Shown here in pieces: positions 48,346 to 61,443 of a DNA stretch of 64,000 nucleotides. How positions within the stretch are numbered: the first letter of the stretch is position 1; the number at the start of each line of letters is the position of its first letter. Where the stretch lies: positions 1,485,716 through 1,549,715 of the forward strand of contig NC_031469.1 of NCBI RefSeq assembly GCF_000006565.2, written 5' to 3'. This stretch comes from Toxoplasma gondii ME49. Taxonomy: Eukaryota > Apicomplexa > Conoidasida > Eucoccidiorida > Sarcocystidae. Both the position numbers and the translations under genes were made by a program. The notes below the pieces were generated by a model. It made no database searches and was not told where the DNA came from. It saw nothing but the letters and a program-made list of their open reading frames with translations.

Positions 48346-51300
48346 CTATTCCATCGAAATTCCGCGCGCACCTTCAATTCCGCAAGGCGCAGAAGTCGCG
48401 AATCGGGCGGCCGCTGGACTGGCGCCGTCTGTGTTTAGCTTTTTTTTATCGCTTTCCAACCCGACGAAAAGCCCATCGCTGGATCGGCCTCGTCGCAACC
48501 CGTGGCGTCGCTGTTCGTCGTCTACCTGCTCCGCCTTCCCTTTGCTTTTCTCAGTTTCTCCCGAGTCCCCGCCCACCGACCGCGCGCGTTTCTCTTCCTT
48601 CCCGGAGCCTCCCCTTGCCGCGTTCTCCGTTTCAGTAGAAACATCCTCAGAAACTTCCACGACGCTCTGGGGTTGGACCACCGCCTTGCCAGGGCGGTTT
48701 CCACTCTGCGAGGCCGCAGCTCCCGGGCCCTTCATCGAGTTTTTGATGGGCGACAGACGCTCGGGGTGACGCCGCGAAACGGCACGTGCTCCCGCAACGT
48801 CTACGTCCTTGTGAACTGTCGGGGCTCTCCTCGAATAGTCTGAACTTTTCTTGTTTTCTGCGTTAGGCCGACAGGCGCGCCCAAGTGCAACGCCTGGAGC
48901 AGCCGCTGCAAGCCTCTGGGCGCCTTTACCGAGTTTCTGTGGATCGATTGGCTTTCCGCTCGGTTTACCGCTGCGCGGCTTGCTCGCGGGCGCTTCTCCC
49001 TTTTCACAGGCGGCGGCGGGTGCAGGCCACTGCGTCGAAGACACTTTCTGAGCCTCATCTTCTGTCGCTTCTTCCAGCTCTTCCGCTGAAGCCTCCCCTG
49101 GGGTAAAGCTCCCTCCCCCACTCACCTTTTCCGCCTCTTCACTTACCCTTTCTCCCGCTTCGTTCATCCCGCACATTTTGTCTTCTCCCGGAGAAGCCCC
49201 GGCTGCGTCGGCGGGAGGAAACCGCGCGGACAAACTGCAAGCGCCGGAAGGACAGTCCAAAGGCGGGGAAGAAACAGGGAGTGAACAGTGAGCATCGGAA
49301 GCAGCGGAGGCTGTCAAATTTGGAAAGCGTTGTTCTGAATTGTTTTCTGTGAACCCACTGGCAAGGTCTGAGGACGAGGCGCCAATGTCAGAGTCAGAGC
49401 ACCCCGTTGTCAACGGGCTCAGGGGAGATGAAACACGCGTCGCTTCTGTGGCCAGCACAGAAGAGGTTGCAGACACTGCCTGGCTTTCAGAGGCTTTACC
49501 CTGCTCCAATTCGTGGAAGCTCCGCCTGGAAAAACGGAAAAAACGAGCTGAAAGTGGCGAATTTCAACACGACGACGTTTCCATTACCACATCCCACGTA
49601 GAGATCGTCTTCAGTGATCTACCACCTACACCTGTATAACTCTATTTGAATAAACAGAGAAGTGATAGTCCCGCGTTCAATTCACATCTGAATGCTAAAC
49701 ACAGGACAGTGAGTGCCATCACTCACGGCGACAGTGGATAAAAAGCCAACTACTCAGACAAGCTGATGGTAGAACGAGGCAGACTCCCTTGCAGGAGTGA
49801 GGGTGTTACACACTGACGACATGGGCGCAGATTCGTGCCAAAGGGTTTTGACGAGAAAACGAAATCGCGTTCCGAAGCAATCCCGCAGTTTCCTGTTTCT
49901 GAGTACCCTCAGGTTCTCTGGAAGTGACCCAGAGCAACTATTCTCGATTCGGCGATGATCAGGGCCGCCTATAGCCTACTTGATAAGAGGCCTGATGGGT
50001 CTACATAGTTTTAAAAGGGGGCGGATTGATTTTCCACTAGTTATTTATCTTACGTTGGGCCACCTTCGCCTGGGATTGACAACTTTCTGCTTCCCTTGTC
50101 GCCTTCTTTCTACACGTGTCTTCGCCCCATCTACGTCTTCTCTCTACGTCTCTTCTCGTTTTTTTCCACTCTACAGATCACATGGCTTGTGCACAGATGT
50201 CGGCTTGCCGCATACGCGCTGAACGGGCCCACCTTGCGTGTGACCCCTGCGCTCTAATTTTCGACTCAAAATGCTGGAGTCGTCACCGCCGAAAGAAGCG
50301 ACATTCCCTCTTACCCCCTCTACTGTCGCTAGCCCAATCCTTCAAATGGAAAGCAGAGACTCCCGCAGAGCGAAGCGCCCCGTGCGTCGGGGTGAACCAC
50401 TCTGCTTCAGCTTAAACAAAAACTTAGACTGGCACTTCTGGACTTAGAGAGGCGCAAGACAGCGCGATTGCATCAGCACAAACGACAAAGACCTGCAACC
50501 AGAACCGCTTATCGCAGTTCTGCTGGGCGACAGGCACGTGAAGCAGGGTACACGCGCGGACCCCAAGAGATGCAGAGAACGCTTGTTCCTCTCGATGTCC
50601 AGCGCACCTGAGAAGATCGGAAAGTTGACCGATGTTTTCGGTGACGTTCTCCGACGACGCAGCGGCTTCCAGCATTTGCTTTTTGCTCCACTTTTCCACA
50701 GCAGCTTCCGCCGCACAAGAGATGCAGGCGGGAGGTTTTTGTCTGGGGTCGTCTGGCCCTTTCAGGACCACGAGCGGGTCCACAGAAAGGGTGCACTTGC
50801 CCGCGCAGGGCCCGGGCAGCTGAGGCGGCAAAGAGAGACACGGTGGGGACACAGAAGAGGCCAGAACAAAGTCCGACTCAACAAATCGGCACCGACGTGG
50901 AAAAACCTTGGTTTCACAGCATCTTGAAATCCATCACTTTAATTTTGGAAACAATCATGTAGAGTATTCTGAGTGTGCCATAGGAAATGTCAATTCACCC
51001 CTTTTAGCTTAGTCACTACAGTGGGGTGACACGGACAGCAATCAGAGGAACTGGGCTGCCTGTGTCTCACCACTGGAGCTCTCTTCAGTATCGTAGGTAC
51101 TGTGATGTCTCTTCTTCTGCAGGGCCGATGAACACGGCCAGAAGAAGCGAGACAACCTGCCATTCCAGAAAGAGTCTACGCATGCGACAAGAGGAGACGC
51201 GCCTTCCCCTAATCGCCCCCTTGCGGAGCGACGGTGTCTCCGTTGAACGGCGGCACAGCATCCACGCCTTGGTCGCCTTAGTTCTGACCCGCAGAGCCTT

Positions 51301-54300
51301 CGCTAAGAGGCGGTGTCTCCTTATATGGTGTGCGGGAGTTGCCATTCTTGGTCGAGCTGCATTCTTGACGTTCTTAATGCCGGCTTTCTTTCTCCGACGC
51401 GTGAGATGGGTTCTAGAAAAATAACGGATTGACCGATTTCTCACCTCTCTACGAATCGACTTGACAAACTCTCCGGCTCTTTGCTGCTGCTTCGTCAGAG
51501 CTTCTCTCCGGTGCGTCTCGGCGTTGTGTGCGATCTCTGAAATGTCTTCGAGCAGCGTTTTAGCAACTCGACGAAGGCGACTCTTCTCTGCCTCTCGCTC
51601 GCGATGGACTTCAGACGTCTTTTCCGCCGCCTCTGCTCTCGCCGCTGAGCTTCTCTTCTCTCGCTCTGAGGCCTCCGCCACCGAAAGGCAGAAGCTCTGG
51701 TGGTGCTCCGAAATGCAGTCCTACGAGTAGCAGAAGAGAAGATGCAGAAAAGAAAGGCGCGACAAGCAAATGCTGGGTTTCAAGGCTCTAAAATCGGTTA
51801 TATTTCGGTGTGCGACAGTGACTGCGATCGGCATTTGACCGTACAGCCGGCAAAGAAAAAGGAAAGAACGCGAGGGATGAAGGAAGATAACCTTTCGAGT
51901 CGTGAGAGAATAACACCGAACTTCGACACGAGGAGACAACTGGTGTGACTTGCACACACTGCCTCCACTTTGGACTAAGACGTACACAGCACCGGTACGC
52001 GCATGCAATCATGGCAGGCTAGAGTCGCACAGGAGAGCGTTAGGTGGTTTCGGCTGTTGCCCAGCAGACGCGAGCGGAGTTTACAAGTTCAAGTGTCGGG
52101 ATCCGTATATCCGATTCAAGCCATTACACGGCATCTGTCTAGAGGTAAGAAGACATGGAAAATACTTAAACCCCAACCTCTAAACCACTCTGACCTTGGA
52201 CAACAGCCTGCTCGGGGCTAGGCACAGGCAAGAGCCACAGGCTTGAGAGACAGAGAAAAGAGTGACGTTATCTGGGAACGAAGGCGAGCACTGATACTGT
52301 TGCGGCGAAAAGATCGAAGAAACTCCTAGATTTCGTCCCCGCAAAACCACATCGTCTGACAGCCGAATCGAGACATTTCTCTTTTTCTTCAATCAGATTG
52401 TTTGTTCACTCTTTTCGAATATACGAGCTGTGCGAGCGCTTCAAAACACAAGTGGAGAGAGAGGGCGAACTACCTCACTGGCCCGGCTTCGGCGTCCAGG
52501 CGAAGCCGGCCTGCGAAACAGCTCGGTCTGGGTCTTCTCTGGAAAAAATCATGTTGCCCAGAAGAAGTGTAAAACTCAGCTGAACTGTCTCCGCCTATAT
52601 CTCGGCGCCAATGCCTTTCACCCTTTTTCCTCGAGAGCATCTACCAGGATTTCCGTTTCTTTCTTGCACGCGCGTGGAAGGCAGCCTCCGCAGAAGAGTC
52701 CTGAGTCTTCAGCACCCGATTTGAGAAAGCACAACGTATTTTGTGCGATGAAGATGTACTCGACTTGTCTCCGTCTCCACTACGTCTCTTTCAGCCTACC
52801 TTGAGAGCATTTAACTGGGTTTGCGTGCCCTTTGCATGCGCGTGGAAGGCAGCCATCGCAGAGGCTTCCTGAGTTTCGACTTCCTTGCGTCGATTCGCAG
52901 CCGATTCTGTGAAGGCTCCCAGGAGGGAATCGAAGCCCGTTTGAGCGGCGGTCGCGAGCGCGGAGACAGCAGCTGCACCTTCCTCCGAGGCAGCGGCTAG
53001 CTCGGCGCCGATCGTTTGCACGGCCTTCCCCTGAGACATTTGCTCCTCCTGCAGCATCTTGAGTTGCGTCTGGAGACTCTGGATATGGCGTTCGAGACAT
53101 TCTTGCTGGTGGGTTGTGAACTGCTGCATGTGCCGCTCGACAGCTGCGACGAGGAGACTCGCTGCGTCGGTCAGGTGTTTCTCCTGGGTCTCCTTCCAGG
53201 TCCCCAGGTCGAGCGAGAGACGCTCGATCGCCTCTGCGGTGCTGCGTGTGTGCAGAGTTTCCTTCTTCACGAGAGTCGCGGTTGCGAGTTGGATCTGCTC
53301 GCGCTGCTTGGCCTCTTCTCCCGCTTTTTGCGCAAGAACAGTGACCGCGCTTTCTGCCTCCTGCTTCAGCTGGCTTTGAAGCGCCTCGAGAGTCTCTCGT
53401 GTGCGTCGTCCGGAGACTTTCAGGAGACTCTCGCTGTCTCCCTGGATTCTCTGGAGCGCGTCTGCAATACCATCGACTTCCTTCGTCGTTGCCACCTGGT
53501 GAGCTTCCGCCTGCCGTCGCCACGCATCCAGCGCATGCATCCGCCAGTTCTGGTCGTCGAACTCGCGCTTCTGCTGTGCATGCGCCAGCCTCCGAAGAAT
53601 ATTGGCGGTCTCATCCGCAGCAGCCGCGCAAGCGTCCTCCTGGGCACTCAGGGTCTTCAGCGCCGCCTCGAGGCGGTTGTGCTGGAGGCTCTGCTCGCGG
53701 CCCAGGTCGGTGCATGCAGCGTCGACTACGCGCGCGAAACCGCACGCCGTTTCTCGGCCACACGCTCGCGCGCGGAGCAAGGCTGCCTTCTGGTGAGACG
53801 CGAGCGCGCCGAGTTCCTCGACCGCTTCGGTGAGAGTTGCGCGAGCAGCGGCGGCAGCCGAGTGCTGCTTTTGCAGCTCGCAAGTCATCTGAGAGAGAAG
53901 AAACGCTTCCTGGGCCTCGCGGCGTTGGAGCTCAGCCTCCAGGCGCTCGACTCGCTGCTGCAGGCAGTCTCGCGCCTCGCGGGCGGCGTTCAACTCGTCC
54001 TTCGTCTCCTCAAACGCCTTCAAGGCTGCCTGCTGGGCAAGGATCCGATCCTCTAGCCGACGAATCTGCGCCTCTTGGTGCGTGAGCTGCTCATGCTGAC
54101 TCTGGAGCTGTTGTTCCCGCTGAGTGAACAGTGGAAGCGGGAGAAACACACCGTCCCTCTCGCGTTGAGAGCAGAGCAGAAGCTTCAGTTGCTGGTTCTC
54201 TTGAAGCAGCGAAGAGAGGAGAAGAGACTTCGAGTGGCGCAGCGTCTTCACCGGCAAATTCTGGATGCTCTTCGCCCTGTACGCGTAATCTGCGAGGAGA

Positions 54301-57160
54301 TGCAGAAAACAGGAAGTCAAACGCGGATGCAAAAATCACTCGAAAACAGAAACCTCGCAGCCACTTTTCTCCCTTTCAAAACGTGTAAAGTCCAAGTCCA
54401 GAAAACATAAAAGAAACAACTCAAAACCGAGGCGGCAACCCGTATTTCAAGCCGATGACGCGGTGTTAACATGGCAAGCAGAATCAGGGTCACCTCGGAT
54501 GTTAACATGGCAAGCAGAATCAGGGTCACCTCGGATCCATCTGGTTCTTCTTTTCCAGAGAAAAAAGTGCATGCGTTCCGCAGCCACCGACGCCGTCGGC
54601 GAGTGTTGTCTGCCGCTACTCAGTGTGCCGCTTCCAGATAGATCAGATACAAATGAAGAAAACAAATGCGGTTTCTCAGCACCGAGCGCTTTGCTTTGGT
54701 TGCTGCGCTCCCACACTCAACTGGTCAACACAGATGAAAGTGAGCATGCAAAACGGACCGCATTCAGGGGCCACCGTTCCTGGTCTCTTCCGTTTGGAGG
54801 GAAAAAGAGGACGTTGGACACACACGAAGGGGAAGGTGTGACTTAGAATTTCGATTGGAGAATAAAAATTGCATACTTAAAGATAAAAATAATTAGTTAT
54901 AACCGTTTATGAAAAGGGTAATACCTTCAGCTCACACGATCCGAAACAAAAGACGTCCCTTTTAAAACCCAACATGTGTATTTGTTCTTTTTTTCCGCTG
55001 TTCACGTTCCACCACGCGCTTCGATTATATGTATGTGTCTTTACAGTGTATCCTTCCCAGGAGACCAGCACCTAGAAGCAGCCTCTCTTTCACAATGGGG
55101 TTCATGGACGAGAACGGACTGGCAGATTCCATGGACGTGTGACTGCAGAACTGACCTAAGGTGTTGATGGTTTCCTCGACGACGTTTTCAGCTGGAGAGA
55201 TCGTGGCAATCAAGCAGGTCTTTGTGCAGCCGCCCAGACTGTCCTGCAGAAGTCGAGTGAGTTTGCTGTCTCGATAAGGCACATAGGAAGCGCGGTCCAC
55301 CAGTGCATTGATGCATCTGCCCAGCGTCAGCAGAGACTTGTTGATTGTCAGAGCCTCTCGTCGTCGTTTCTCCTCAGCGGTCGCCCCCCAACTCTTGTAG
55401 ATGTTTTCGCTGCCTGAGGAGGAGAGCAGAAGAAACACTGGAAACTCGTGGACACAGCCGGCGCCGCGCTCGCTGTCGACGCACCCTGGCTGTGCAGGCG
55501 CAGCAGACTCCCGAGCTGCGGATGATGCCAAAGAAGTGCCTCAGCCGTCACAAAATGTTTCGACTTCGACCTTGACAACATTGGTTCCTCAAATCGCTTT
55601 TATCGTCGGATGCTTTCTCGGCTACACATAGGCGCGGTGCAGACACTTCGATTCCTTCTTTGATCCTGTTTCTTCTTGCACTCGGATTCCTGCTAGAATC
55701 GGCTCTTCCTTAAACTCTGCTTATCATCAGATCCCTCCCCTCTTCGAGTTCGTCCCCCTCTGAGGCTTGCTGCCGAACGTTCACCTGAAACGTCCCTCCA
55801 CAACAAAGCGAGGCCCCTCGTTTTCGTGGCTCCCGAGCATCCCCCTCTCTGCCGTCAAACATGCATTTCGTAGAAAACCTCAAAACCGCATTTGCCACTG
55901 GCGTTCCCACGATAGATATATATATATATATATACCTATATACTTATATATATATAGATATATAGATATATATACCTATATACTTATATATATATAGATA
56001 TATAGATATATATACCTATATACTTATATATATATATATATATATGTTTGGTGACTGACTCAAGATCCACCTGACACTGTATTGTGGTTGTCCATTAGTA
56101 TAGGTAGATCCTGTCGCTACATTTTCCGTGCAGAGCCGGCGTGAGGAACATGAAGATCCCAGGGAGAGCGTGAACTGAGACTAGGGAGCTGCATGCGCAG
56201 AAGCATACCGGCGAGATCGACGAGATTGAGTTTTCCCACTCGAACGACTTCCTCTTCGACAGGGGCGCTGACAGTGGACACACGAAACGCGGGATCTCCT
56301 CCCTTTCTGCTTTTCGCTCCTTCGCGGTCTCCCCCTTCGTCGCTCAAGGCATTCGCCGTATCCCGAATGCAAACGGAAATCGAAAAGATCGTGTGACTTC
56401 GGCTGCTGTGGGCATTTGCACTGCTCGCAGCGAAGGAGCGTCTCGGCGCTGCCGCACGGAGAAGAGCGAGAACTTCTCTCTCAGATTTGACTTCCTTCTC
56501 CTCCAGCCCCTCCACCCGTACAACCCCGCGAGTCTGCTGAGGCCCCCGCGCGGCCATCGACACAGACCCACCGGCACCCGCAGCGTCCAGAGTCGTGGAA
56601 CTGACATGGTCTTCGTAGATTCGCAGACGCGGCGTCGACAGTGCTCCAGACTGTGACGCCTGCGAGTCTGAGAGGCAAACACCCACAGGCACACTCGCAC
56701 CCTGCAGACGTGGAGACGCAACGAGACGAGCGAGAGAGGCAGGCGAGAGCCTCTCGACAGCGGAGAGACCGGCTTGGAGAGTCGGATCTCCAGAGGGCGT
56801 CGCTCGGTCCAACTTCACCACACCATACGCTGCTGAAAACTCTCACATCTTTTCCCTTCTAAATCGCAAAAGACGTGAAGTGGTGTGCGGCAATCGGCTA
56901 CACAAGTTCCTCGAGAACTTCTCGCGAGACGGTCAGTTACTGAAAAACCTGCCTGAGACGGGTGTCCACGACATGCACCTTGTTGTTGTACATCTCCCTC
57001 TTGTGTTGCCTCGGGGAGCAACCGTCGCAACTACAACGTACAGTCACGGAAGAGATATTCAACCTCCGAACTCGTAGTAACAGCGAGAGAAAACGACTCC
57101 ACACTGGGCCTTCTCTGCTTACACACCTCTCCCTCTTAGGCGTTCGTTCTTCGTCCCGAT

Positions 57161-57192
<32 letters not shown>

Positions 57193-60100
57193 TATACGTT
57201 TCTTCCCATTCTGCTCTTCAGACCCAAGCGACTCTCGCTAGCTTCCCGGTTCTTCTTAACTTTGTTTTTTTTATCTTCGTCAAGTCCCCTTTTCTCTCTT
57301 CTCTCGTTTGTTCTTCAGAAATTCCCTTTTCTTCCCTCTGTCCCCTCCTGGGCGAACACACATCTGAGTCCACAAACGCATCTCGATTACGTCTCTCGAG
57401 CAAAGTTGGTGTGGAGTAGTAACTTTATTGTCTTGGGATATTGAAGTCCAGCACGTTTGGCTGGTCTCCGCTTGTCTCTTTTTCCTCAGACGACTGCGCT
57501 GGCCTCGGCTCCCTACCAACGCGTCGAGCCGTTTCTCTCTTGTGCGGGTGCCCTTTTTCCCTCCATCTCGCCTTCGCGCCCGGTGCTGCCACCTTCTGTT
57601 CGTTTTGCGAACTCGGGGGTTACCATTTGAGTCGCTGCATGCGGCGCTGGGCTGAGTCGAGGGACAGCTGCTGCCGCCAGCTGAGGCCGGCGCAGGCGCG
57701 AAGAGATCTATTAGTTCCTCGTTGTAGATCTCCAGAAAAGAACAAGTAACGGTGTAGTCTTTTGCGACGTGCTCTCCTCTTAAAGTGCTGAAGATCCTTT
57801 GGACGGAGCGACCAACGAGACCTGAGAAACCCGCGTCAAACACGGAGCGGAATGGGGAAGAAAACTCGACGCATGCACGAGCCTAAGTGTCTCTGGGAGG
57901 CAAAGCGAAAAACGCAAAAACAAACACAGTTGCACAGACAGACACATTTTTCTGTGCAAGATGCATGAACTACACTTCCTAGGACTCTTGTGTCGAGACT
58001 TTACACGCGACTTCTCGCTTCTCCGTGAGCCTCGGGCTCGAATGCTCGCCTTCTCGTGGCCACACCGCGGCGAAAAGTGAAGCATGGACCAGCTGGGCTC
58101 TCTTTTGGAGTGGCTAGCTGCACAGGCCTTTATTTTGAAGCTGAGACAATGTGGGCAAACAGCTCGACATCGAGGTAAACAGGCCTGCTTCTCGTCTCTT
58201 GGAGCACAAGTAGTAAGACGGACTCTCCAACATCTGTTTCGACTCGCAAAACGAAAAAACGCGTTTTTAAATCGGTGTCTTCCGTAGACGTGGATCCACA
58301 CCGGAAAGTTCGGGAAGACAGCGGTCCAAAACGCACTCATGAAGTGCAGAGTGAAAAATCGATCAGTCTAGTAGGTGGCAGCCCAGAGGTGTGAGGCCGT
58401 ACAGGAGGTACTGAAACAAAAGACTGCCATATAATATTGCAGAAGAAACCTGTATCCCAGAACAACTGTCGGAACAACTTGTTGGCTTAGACAAAAGACG
58501 GGGCCTTAGACTCGCGGAAGAAATCCTTCCGAGACCGCCAACAGCAATACACTTGTGCAGTCGGCTGAGTGACTTGCCGCTGCTCACGGAGCAGGGTAAA
58601 CGCAGGCTGAGCTTTCAGGACATCTCTGCGTGTCTCTTCCCTTCGCTGAGACACGAAAACGGACGAATCAGAAGGTGGCAGTGGAGACAGAGGAGGGAAG
58701 AAGCGTCGCGAGGAAGAATGCGGCGGGAGCTCCTTCCGCAGTACAGAAAGGCACGAGCACCAAGCAAGAAGAGAAACAAGGAACTCAACGGAAGCAGATG
58801 CTCGGCTGTGCGAGGAGGACTCCGCAAGTCTTCGTCTCCCTTGGATGCTTCGTCGAAATAATACTTCACGATACGCGGCAGCCATGTGCTCTCCAACGCC
58901 GTAGGGGAGAAGAACAGCTCGCACGGGTGTATGTACAGCTACTCACAGAGAGCTGGAGAATGTGCACTACTCACCGCAGTCGGCATTCTCGGATATCTCA
59001 TCATTCGCACTATATATGGACTCTCCGCCGCCTCGAGGTGCGCCTTCTATAGTGAAGGTTTTTCCTGTGCCGGTTTGGCCATAAGCGAAAATAGTGCAGT
59101 TGAAGCCTTGAAGCACCTGAGAGGCAGGACGAGGAGAGAGGAACAACGAAGACACAGAGGTTAAAGGGAGGAGAAAGGCAGGAGGGGAACGGCAGCCGAC
59201 GCGCAAGAGACACGCAGACAGATGGGACATCCACGAGAGACTGACCTGAAGCGAGGAAAAAAGTGGACCGGAAAAAGGTGCATGTGGAGCAGCTTCTATA
59301 GACACACGCGTTAGAACCCCGCATGCACATGTAAACAGAGAAAGACGTATGGGCGGCTTTTTTCCTTGACAGTATTATCCCCATTCTGAATCCTGGACGA
59401 AGGGCAGAAACAGTCGACAAGCAGAGTCTGCACAAAAAGGCGAAGCACATTCGGAAACTGAGAGGAAACGAAGGCGGACACAGGGCCGGCTAGAGTCGAC
59501 GCCCCTGCCAACCAAGGGAAGAAAGATCGGATAACGAAAGCCTTTTTCGCTCGACTGAGAAGCACTGCAGTCCCGACATGCGTCGTGTCTGCCATCGCTG
59601 CTACACCCTGGAGACGCAGACGCGTGGACTTTTTTCAGGAGCATCGACCGTTCTTCTGCGTTCCTCCAGTGAGCCATGCAGTTCGCGAGGCGACCCACTC
59701 GAGCGACACAAGCCGTAGAATCTGGCGCAGCTTTCTTGTTCTCCCGCTGTCGGTGCTGCACGGACTGACCTTACCTCATCGACGAGCGGCTGCGCATGCT
59801 GCTCGAAGAATTGTTCCTGAGACGTACTGACAGGACAGACGCCGTCGAAGCGGAATACTTTGCTGCTGTTGCTGCCTGCGGCGTTCCCTTGCGGCCTAGC
59901 CGCGTTGGCGCTTGCTGCCGCCGACCCTCCGAGGCTTTGATTTTTTCCAGAAGCCCCGGCGCCGCCGCCTCCACGCAAACGAACGATCACTTCGTTCCGC
60001 TCTGTACAGACATCGACTACGTTAGTGCTTTCGCGCTGCTCGACGGCCGTCATCGGCCGACATCGGACGACAACTTTGACGTTCGTCCGACAGTCGCCGC

Positions 60101-60542
60101 CCGCGCTGGGCATCTTGCGTGGCGCCAGACAGGACGCAATGCTTCTGCTGCTGTGCGTCGAGTTCGAATCGGCACTCGAGGGTGACGCGATTTTCGTCCG
60201 CGTTGAAGAACGGGAAAGCGACGGAACTGCGGACGCTGCGACTCCTGACGGCTTCGCATGGCCACCAGCAGCTGTGGCTTGAGGGGCTCCACTGGCAGCG
60301 TCGCCGCGACGTTTCGCCATCTTTTTCTTGGAGTTCTGGTCGGTGGCTTGTCGCCGCGCCAGTGAAGCTGCCAGAGGTGTGTGCAGGTGGTGAACAAGAA
60401 AAGAAGGCGGAGCAGCGGCCAAAGACGCGTCCCGCGCTTCCACGAACCGCGGCGAATGCTGAAAGTCTTCGTCGGTAAACACGCTGTACAGTGCAGCGTT
60501 CGGGTCGCTGGCCTCCGGTTCCGGAGGACTCGAAGCAGCCAT
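48346..60542 (-). CDS. Kinesin motor protein, probably kinesin-5/BimC class
   Basis: Plus-end-directed spindle motor, by class. Phased exons: 60542-59775, 59116-58975, 57821-57624, 56832-56209, 55413-55156, 54289-52800, 51720-51445, then about 50876-50493. A last exon at 49525-48346 is likely but its junction does not phase. The motor starts at about residue 154 ([10 protein letters not shown]) and has P-loop GQTGTGKT (269-276) in exon 2. The stretch [14 protein letters not shown] is in exon 3. Switch I NAHSSRSH (509-516) and switch II VDLAG, split across the exon 4/5 boundary before SEN, follow. The stretch [17 protein letters not shown], then [19 protein letters not shown], typifies kinesin-5. 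Insertions enlarge the motor from about 350 to 520 residues. A 500-residue coiled coil follows (exon 6, e.g. [12 protein letters not shown]), then helical exon 7 and a disordered tail. The tail holds ERLSPIKNS, a possible BimC/CDK-type site. Total about 1770 residues, with a 150-residue disordered N-terminal extension. Confidence 0.9.
54465..54536. repeat. Perfect tandem duplication of a 36-bp unit inside a kinesin intron
   Basis: The 36-bp unit beginning GTTAACATGGCAAGCAG occurs twice, at 54465-54500 and 54501-54536, without a mismatch. It lies in the intron between kinesin exons 5 and 6. Perfect identity implies a recent slip-type duplication. Confidence 0.95.
55914..56045. repeat. AT-rich array with 40-bp higher-order period
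   Basis: A (TA)-rich tract in which the landmark ACCTATATACTTA recurs at 55934, 55974 and 56014, exactly 40 bp apart, with TATAGATATATAGATA between. It lies in the kinesin intron between exons 4 and 5. Slipped-strand growth of a compound microsatellite is the simplest explanation. Confidence 0.95.
57161..57197. repeat. (TA)n microsatellite in a kinesin intron
   Basis: Nearly pure alternating TA with one AAA interruption, in the intron between kinesin exons 3 and 4. Confidence 0.95.
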
Positions 60543-61019
60543 GTGCACGAAGGAAATGCTAAAAATCACAGAAATGTGCGGACAAGCAACGGCTCAAAAC
60601 TTTAAGAGAGCCTCGAAACATCCGCAGCTCCACGGCGAAGCAGCGTCTCTCGACCATTGTCTGGCCGCGCGTCGTCCAGCACGCCTAACTGCACATAATT
60701 GCAGACTTACTTAACAGTTTTCAGACGGGTGAGGGTAACAAAGCGATTTCATGCAAAATGCGTGCAGCTGTGCTAAAGAAATGTGAACCGGCAGGTTCCG
60801 GCTGCTGAAAAATAGCTCTTCCCTGAGGAACCGAGCCTCGTGTGTCTCGTAGTAGCTGCGACTCTAAGAAACGAAGAAAGGCAGATGCTAACTGCTTTCC
60901 ACGGTGGCTGACGCTTCCATGTCGTGTTGTAGACCGAGAAAAGAGCAAACGGATCGAGTGTGTGGGGACGAGTTTCTTGTCGAGGAAACAGGAATCGATG
61001 TCGCAATATTCTGAAAAAA

Positions 61020-61026
61020 TGCATGC
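61020..61026. promoter_or_regulatory. TGCATGC motif upstream of the kinesin gene
   Basis: A TGCATGC heptamer about 480 bp before the kinesin ATG. This core is bound by some apicomplexan AP2 factors. One isolated copy is weak evidence. Confidence 0.2.
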
Positions 61027-61414
61027 AGTGACGCGTCGCTGCTTGGCAGGAAAAGCCGCAGGGAGTTGCGGACATCCGACAAAGTCTGCCCAAATGTGCT
61101 TGGCTGGATTCTTATCTCAGCGGCTTCGTCGTTCCTCAAAGAAACAGAAGACCACTACCAGTGAGAGAAGGAGCCAAATGGCGACATGGCAGCCTGACCG
61201 CACAAACAGCTTTTGGACTGTGAGGAACGACAACGCAAGTAGTGACAAGAAGAACGCGGACGAACAGGTTGCGGAAGTCGAAATGCAGCAGACTGACCGC
61301 AACAGCGAAATGCCAACACACTATAGAAGACAACATCTAGACGGATTCTTACGCTTCTTCACATGCAACGAAGACCAGCTCAAAGACAAGACCACTAGAG
61401 CCAAGAACATCCTT

Positions 61415-61443
61415 GGGGGGTGGGGGTGGGGGCAGATAGGGGG
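61415..61443 (+). other. Candidate G-quadruplex (four G-runs)
   Basis: Four runs of five or six G (61415-61420, 61422-61426, 61428-61432, 61439-61443) separated by loops of one, one and six bases. This meets the usual G-quadruplex pattern with very short loops. It lies about 0.9 kb upstream of the kinesin start codon, on the strand opposite to kinesin sense. Confidence 0.75.

Noticed and set aside
53016..54056. Plus-strand 346-codon open frame
   Set aside because: It is the antisense shadow of the long kinesin coiled-coil exon, whose minus-strand reading has clear heptad content and phased splice sites.
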